A stretch of 64,000 nt of DNA. Origin: Dryococelus australis. Its lineage: Eukaryota; Arthropoda; Insecta; Phasmatodea; Phasmatidae. The notes below the pieces were generated by a model. That model saw nothing but the letters and a program-made list of their open reading frames with translations, was not told the DNA's origin and did not search any database. The stretch is taken from assembly GCA_029891345.1 (NCBI GenBank), contig CM056993.1, positions 226,902,924 through 226,966,923 of the forward strand, read 5' to 3'. Shown piece by piece: positions 58,391 through 64,000 of this stretch. Position 1 is the stretch's first letter, and each line of letters starts with the position of its first letter. A program made the translations under genes and the position numbers.

Positions 58391-59704
58391 ATAAACAAAA
58401 TAATTTTTTACCCAGCATTTGAAAACTACTTTTATGACATTGTGTTTCCCTTAATCTTTCTCATGTTTGGGAATGGTGGTTTAGGGCACCCTCGTGGTAA
58501 GGTGAGCAGTTATTGTTTTAGTTCAGTAGTATAAATACTGCCTACGAAAAGGGAAAAGAAGTAGATGCCAGTATCGATGAAGTAAAGAAGGGAGAGAGAA
58601 CTGAGAACCACATACTGGTGCCACAATAGCTATACAGGAGTGAAGATTTGACAAAGAACTAACCTCTGTTTGCTGATCTAGTTAACCGTGGTTATTATTT
58701 ATGAACTTGTTCCATATATGTCTGTTGTGTGAACCAGTTCAGTTGAGTGGTTTGTGAACCATTTGACCACCTCTGGATTCTGTAATCCCACTCTGTTGCC
58801 CAGACTCAGCCTATGCCATCTACTTGTCACCATGGCAGGCTATTGGAAGGTTAAGTGCCATAAAATCAAAGCTAATTTGTCAACAGCAGCATCAGATAGT
58901 CTAGGTTTCAAGCAATAAGCATGATCCTACATATATCTCGTGCTCTGCTTTCTAGTGAACTGTGCCTCTTAAGCCCTGCATCAGTTTTTTAGCAGGCCAT
59001 GCTAAAAAACAAGCTGCCTTGCTTTGGTGCAAACTGGAGCTCATATTGAAGGGGAAACAGACGCTCGCTCTTGTTACTCTACCAGACATGAATAGGATCA
59101 TTACTCAAGTCCCATGTTTATCCATTATGCAAGTAAAGCATGATTTGTTGTTTCACTGCCTTATTATTAGAAGCATTTGGTGAGTGCATTCTTGTTGTCA
59201 TATGACTCTGCTGCTTTTGTGGCATGGAAATATTAAATAACTGCATATATGGGGCGCTTTGTAACAGTAGATTCATGTCAGCAGCACCTTATTTGTAATT
59301 TCTCTTTACTGAAAAAGGCATGAAATATAACTGAATGATAAACATAATAATCAAATTCTGCAGGTATTTAGAGAACAATATAAGATAACAAAAAATCAGT
59401 GTGTTGAATTCCTTAAGAACCAAATCCTGTGTTACATCTAACCATGCAAAATTTCGATTTCGGAAATAGCTAATTGGTAATGTATAACTTTGATATAATA
59501 TTTCCTCACAAAATTCGCAAAAGCTGTAATGCACGATAGCCATTTTTTGTAATAATTCTGTTAGCCTCCGAAAACTTGTAGGCTTCGATTAATGTGTTTG
59601 TCAACTTTTACCCCACATCATATTAAGAATGTGTAGAACTTTCGAGATCTTGTTGCAAACATTTTACTTTGATTGAGATTTCCATGTGCACTACCATGTT
59701 ACAG
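58391..59704 (+). other. Intron, no gene seen
   Basis: AT-rich DNA leading to the acceptor gttacag at 59704. No element was recognised. Confidence 0.6.
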
Positions 59705-59870
59705 ATTTGTATGGCCAATCATTGAATGTCTACTCGTGGAAAGAGAAGAAGTTGGTACAAATTATTGACCTAGGGGAACAGGGTAAAGCCCCTCTAGAGA
59801 TACGGTTCCTTCACAACCCGAAAGAGGCACAAGGTTATGTCGGCTGTGCCTTATATTCCAATATTTTCAG
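59705..59870 (+). CDS. SELENBP1: Selenium-binding protein 1 / methanethiol oxidase, internal exon (third in window)
   Basis: A 166-bp exon bordered by catgttacag/ATTTGTATGG and TTTTCAG/gtaagt. Joined in phase to exon 2 it reads N-LYGQSLNVYSWKEKKLVQI, then APLEIRFLHNPKEAQGYVG and CALYSNIFR. The family block P-L-E-I-R-F-L-H-N-P with its conserved His is complete. This corresponds to about residues 240-295 of the family. It ends two bases into an Arg or Ser codon. The next exon would carry F-Y-K and lies beyond the window. No lesions, so the gene appears functional despite the long introns. Confidence 0.94.
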
Positions 59871-61889
59871 GTAAGTTGAAATTAATAATGAAATTTATAT
59901 ACCCTTGTAACACCACACCATGCAAACGGTAGTGCTTCGCACAGTATACATGGGGCATAGGATTTTCACAGTAAAATAAGCACCATATAAGTCAACATGT
60001 TACACCCCTTTAGGGTGTAGCAGGGCTAAAGGAAGGCAAGGAGAAGGACACATATCATTTTAAAAAATCAAGAAAGCATGGACACAAAAATTACAAACCA
60101 ATACAAATATAGTGAAGTCCATGTATACATTAACAAGAACAACAACATTGCAACTTGATTTGAAAAATATATAATTTGCATCTATAAATTTCTGTAACTT
60201 GCTACCAATTGGCGAACTAGGGGAAGGAGAGAACACACATGCACTGGAACAAACAGAAAGAACAACAATATTAATATATCCTGAGAAATCACCCAACCTG
60301 AATAAACACTTGTGCAATTCCATTAAAAAAGGTACAATGACTCCCTGAGTAAAGCAAACACTATTGACAACTTTTAAAGTAAAGTACGCCTGATGATTTA
60401 CTAAGTAGTACAACATGGAATACTAATTTCAAGAATACCATTGGGCAAGAGAAAAAAACCATAATTACACTTAACCACGAGCATAATAAAGGTACGCCAT
60501 AAAATACCCACTAAACTCCTTGGCATTAAAATTATTTTAGCAAATCGTAGTCCAGGAGACCATTACATTACTACAGCATGACAAAAAAAGGAAGAAGCCA
60601 CCTCTTACAAACATTCCCATTAAATACAATATTGAAAATTCACAGTCAAAAAAGTGAAGAAACACTTCCCTACAAAAATCTATATACACAAAAAATTCCA
60701 AAAAAAAAATAAAACTAATACAAAAAAGGAAACTCTACCCCTGGCATAACAACTACTTTCAGTACAATACTTAACTTGAGTGCTCATATTTAGCTAAAAC
60801 GCGTTTAGCATGCTGAAATACCGAAGTATTAAAAGGTGAAGATATGATCTATCGTCGGCCAGCCCGCGCAACTCAATAAGGGACACTTCACACTTTCTCG
60901 GGCTGGGGGCGAACATTTATATGTGAAAACAAGGCTCGGGAAGGTTAAGGAGGCGGCGGGAGTAGTGGAGAGGCGTATGGAAGGTGCCAGAGTATGCAAG
61001 GCTGAACTCGTTGCCAGTAGTAGCCACCAGATAGCACTTGGCCTCGCCAGGAGCGCCGCGCGCCTCTCTTCAGTAAGGCTGAGCTCTTGGAAGCGTTTAG
61101 ATGTGCGCCATCCCAATAGGGGTGGGGGCGAAGAAAAACAAAGTACCTTTTTCTGCAGCAAAAATATTGCCTCTTCAAATAGTAACCCCTCTTCAAACAA
61201 TGTAACAGTTTGTTAATATGGGCTATCAATACAGACGTCGCAAATAACCAAGCAGACATGCTAATCAAGTTCATTAACATAATGTAGTTCTGTAAACACA
61301 CCAACACCATAATAGCAGCATTTAATTGTATTCCAGGAGAGTGTAGGCATCACACATTTCACCAGCTGGCGAGACGAAAAATAATCGTTCAGACAGGACA
61401 GTTTTTTTTTGCAGGACAGGAGTACTCACATAAAATTGCTTGAGTTAGCTAATTGACACTCACGCCAGACTTGAAGCAGGGCTTCAATCCTCCCACACAC
61501 TGGAATATATCTGCAGATGTCTCTTCTCCAAATCCAGACAAGCAGATGCATGTGGCCCACAGTAGAAAACAGCCGATGACGAAGAAGGAATGGCCAGGTC
61601 CTCCCCCGTATCTTCTGCTCGTGAACTCCAGTTGCTCTGGCAGGGTGGAAAGGAATACGGAAAACAGGAAGGAGGAGATGTCCGCCTAAGCTAACCTACT
61701 CAAACTTCTAATAATGCCCCCATGAGTTTCTTCATCGTAAAAAAAATATATGAGGTGGATATCCTTTGCTTACTTATCTATAAAAGCCACTACTGCTTGT
61801 AGCTTTACTCCTTTTGGAGATAGTTTTAAATACATCTATTTAGCTAACCTCTTACAAAAAGGAAATTTTAACAGCAATAATTGCAGTAT
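59871..61889 (-). other. Intron; probable 3' half of a Gypsy element on the minus strand
   Basis: AT-rich at 59871-60830 with a small perfect hairpin at 60001-60019 (tacaccc/gggtgta). A GC-richer segment at 60840-61210 may be LTR, and a Pro/Ser-rich minus-strand segment at 61450-61690 may be the end of the element. None has a recognisable domain. The 118-residue frame at 60060-60416 is hydrophobic and T-rich by composition. Confidence 0.35.
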
Positions 61890-62727
61890 CTTACTTCCAA
61901 AATACATTACCATATAGTGCGAACCCTGCCATAGTGGCGATAGTGCTTCTCTTCAGGGCGTGGGGGCTGACCGATCTTCCGATGGCTGATGAGAAATTAT
62001 TATATAAGAGACATGGCTTTTTAAAAACTTTTCCTTTGCTGGGTCCTGCAAAAAACTGAAATTGGAGTAAGAAAACTAACAATGCAATATGGCCATCGTA
62101 CATAAGGACTAATTTTGCTGAGAAGGTATCGACCTGTTCTAGATTAATGATGAGTCTTTACAAGAACTAAATCACCAACCTTGTAAGAAACAGGATCATA
62201 TTGCTCGTCCTGCGCCCTAAGTATATGGCGATAGTATTTCTTGTGATGCTTGGTTGCATTCTCCCAGAATTCATTTCGCTCCCCTACATTTACGTCAAAT
62301 GTAAGACCCAGGCATTAAGAAGAGGATGCAATAATCTCCGACCAAAGAATACTTCTTGCGGCATCACACCTGTAGCAGCATTTACACAAGAATTCAAGGC
62401 CAACACTATGACATGGATCTTTTTATCCCAATCTGGGTGAACATCATGATGAAAGGCAACAAGTGCAGCCTTAATGGTACGGTTATACCACTCTGCCATA
62501 TTAGCTTGAGGCTGATAAGGCTTTGTATGGACCAAACAAATTCCCCAAGAAAAAGCTAGATTTGATAACTCGGTGGAAGTAAAGTTTCTCGCATTATCAG
62601 TAACAACTTGGGCGGGTGAACCAAAATAATAAAACACTTTATACAAGATCTTACAAACAGTAGTGGCCTTCTGGTCGCTCATGGGGAATAACAAAACAAA
62701 ATTTGAAAATCCATCAACCAGAGCCAA
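61890..62727 (-). pseudogene. Gypsy integrase (another lineage)
   Basis: The minus-strand frame 62727-62290 (145 residues) is uninterrupted. It reads LVDGFSNFVLLFPMSDQKAT (core start; the first catalytic Asp lies just upstream or at VDG). Then comes QVVTDNARNFTS with the second Asp, and KPYQPQANMAEWYNRTIKAA with the catalytic Glu. ALNSCVNAATGVMPQEVFFG follows. After 62290 the C-terminal domain reads KYYRHILRAQDEQYDPVSYK and KVGDLVLVKTHH, then a stop at about 62150 and a frameshift to 61890. It differs from the G1-G3/copy C family. Upstream RT is not present. Confidence 0.85.
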
Positions 62728-62957
62728 TAAAAAAGTTTCAGTTCTTCGATCTTTTTGTGGATTGATAAATCCTTTCGAGCACGCCTGTGATGTACATCTC
62801 CAGTGACAGCAACTCGAAGACGGAGTTGTTTGTCAGATACCGTCTTTCGTAGAACAGGAGAAAATGGCCACTTTCGTTTTTTATCTTTTGTGCGATACCA
62901 CGAATCCTTCGAAGATAATTTCGCAGTGTGTGGTTACTGCATTCGATTTTGGTGATA
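62728..62957 (-). other. Continuation of the Gypsy element, not readable
   Basis: The minus strand is Lys/Arg-rich and frame-broken. The zinc-binding region expected before the core was not found. Confidence 0.35.
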
Positions 62958-63198
62958 TAGGCTGTTCACGGTAAAGTGAGCACTTTTCAGGCTCTAGTTA
63001 CTTTTATCCTATGAGTGATTTCTTATCCTTTTACCATTCTTTAAATAAAATAAATATAGCTTTGTAAGTAATAAAGGCAGTGCGAATATTCCACTGCACT
63101 CGGGAGTTAACGTCCAAGGCTAAAATTAAATATATTTACTGACTTTTATTCCAAATGTGAGAGCTTTCAAAAGTGCTCACTTTACCGTGAACAGCCTA
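62958..63198. mobile_element. MITE with 30-bp inverted terminal repeats
   Basis: The ends are perfect inverted repeats: taggctgttcacggtaaagt at 62958, continuing gagcactttt, and its reverse complement ending at 63198. The outermost base pairs are TA at both ends, consistent with a TA target duplication and a 28-bp repeat as in Tc1/mariner-derived MITEs. The 180-bp interior is AT-rich without coding. The two ends are identical over 30 bp, so the insertion looks young. Confidence 0.9.
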
Positions 63199-64000
63199 AG
63201 TAAAGTTTGGACCATACAGATGAGCTTTCGCCGACTGATTCAGTATACTGCTGTCACAATCTCCTGAAAAGGTTAATATTGCATTTATAAATATCAAATA
63301 TTAGCTACTTAAAAGCAAGGAAAATAACACGTACGTACTTGTTTAAGACTAAGTTGAAAAAAACTTTTATAGGCAAAACAGCAGCTTTTTCAGTGTCTGT
63401 AACTTAAAGGTCTCTAGGCTAGCTTCCTTTATGTAGAATGTTTTCAGCGATTATTTGAACATACCAATATTTATTAATTCATCTATGCTTATGTTTTTAC
63501 TTCCTTTATTTCATTAACTGAAGTATAGGATGCATGCACTAAAAACGTCATATGCATCTATGCTCATAGTGGTAAATCCGCAATCATAATGTTGATGAGC
63601 CGGTAAATTCACCCCGAAGTTACAGATGACCAACTAAAAGCCTTAAAAAAAAAAGAAAAAAGAATTATCGAAGTAATTTGTTAGCAAAATAATATTATGA
63701 GAAGTAACTAAATTGTATCGAAACTGTTATTGGTTTTGAATCTTAGGTTATGCATAACTCTGACTGTTTCGTCAAGGACGAAATATCACTGTAGAACCAA
63801 TTTAACGTAATCTTTAACACATATATACTAGTATCATAGCTTGCAGCTGTAAAATGCATTGTTGGTTCAATCTAAATATTAACAACTTAGTAAGTAATAC
63901 CAAAACATATCTCTGTTATAGAACTGTCCAGTGAATGTTTCAGAAAAAAAATCCCAATATAAGAGCACTTTATTCGTAATCTAGGGCTTATAGTTCTTAC
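63199..64000 (+). other. Intron, no gene seen
   Basis: AT-rich DNA without recognisable coding or repeats. The next exon of the host gene was not found. Confidence 0.6.

Noticed and set aside
60060-60416. 118-residue hydrophobic ORF as a possible membrane protein
   Set aside because: AT-rich composition explains the hydrophobicity. No start context, homology or splice signals were recognised.
1-64000. tRNA, rRNA or snRNA genes
   Set aside because: No A/B-box cloverleaf or rRNA-like stretch could be recognised by eye on either strand.

Overview
This is a stretch of a large, transposon-rich animal genome, most likely an insect (possibly a large-genome lineage such as an orthopteroid; that finer placement is only an impression). 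The only host gene I can support is a plus-strand selenium-binding protein 1 / methanethiol oxidase gene. Three internal coding exons are visible at 20176-20335, 32886-33029 and 59705-59870. They have proper AG/GT borders and compatible phases, and they read in order across the middle of the protein. The introns between them are about 12.5 kb and 26.7 kb. At least 20 kb of the preceding intron and 4 kb of the following one are also in the window. The first and last exons lie outside.

Everything else is intron, and roughly half of it is recognisable mobile-element wreckage. From left to right: a Gypsy-type LTR and gag start (copy A, minus, 1092-2670); a near-perfect long palindrome (3556-3739); a LINE reverse transcriptase (minus, 4210-5460) and a LINE ORF1 with an SGNH/esterase-like domain (minus, 6280-6960); a Gypsy pol piece G1 with a 177-bp coding tandem repeat behind it (plus, 7010-9175); an LTR end and gag start (plus, 11090-12127); a Tc1-like transposon split by a roughly 6.4-kb Jockey-type LINE (12476-20117); exon 1; a second Tc1-like element split by an LTR/gag-like insert (21918-25398); a 209-bp satellite (26391-27125); a plus-strand LINE with a duplicated 3' tail (27390-29275); a DDE_3-type transposase remnant; exon 2.

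After exon 2 come Gypsy G2 (plus, 33720-37800) with a 155/156-bp coding tandem repeat, Gypsy G3 (minus, 38480-41290), and an unclassified GC-richer block at 41500-42950. Then follow LTR/gag copy B (minus, 44160-47115), a large inverted repeat whose centre holds a Gypsy RNase H fragment (50690-51455), and the most complete element, Gypsy copy C with LTR, gag, protease, RT, RNase H and integrase (minus, 51900-58390). Last are exon 3, another Gypsy integrase (minus, 61890-62727) and a MITE with 30-bp near-terminal inverted repeats (62958-63198).

Almost all element ORFs carry stops, frameshifts or lost catalytic residues, so they are relics. The observations most worth following up are: the proline/glutamate/valine-rich repeat module shared behind integrase by three Gypsy elements and separately amplified in two of them; the inverted repeat with a captured RNase H core; the near-perfect 3.6-kb palindrome; and the two clean nested insertions in Tc1 elements. 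I found no CRISPR, operon or prokaryotic defence system. All identifications come from reading the sequence, without any database search.
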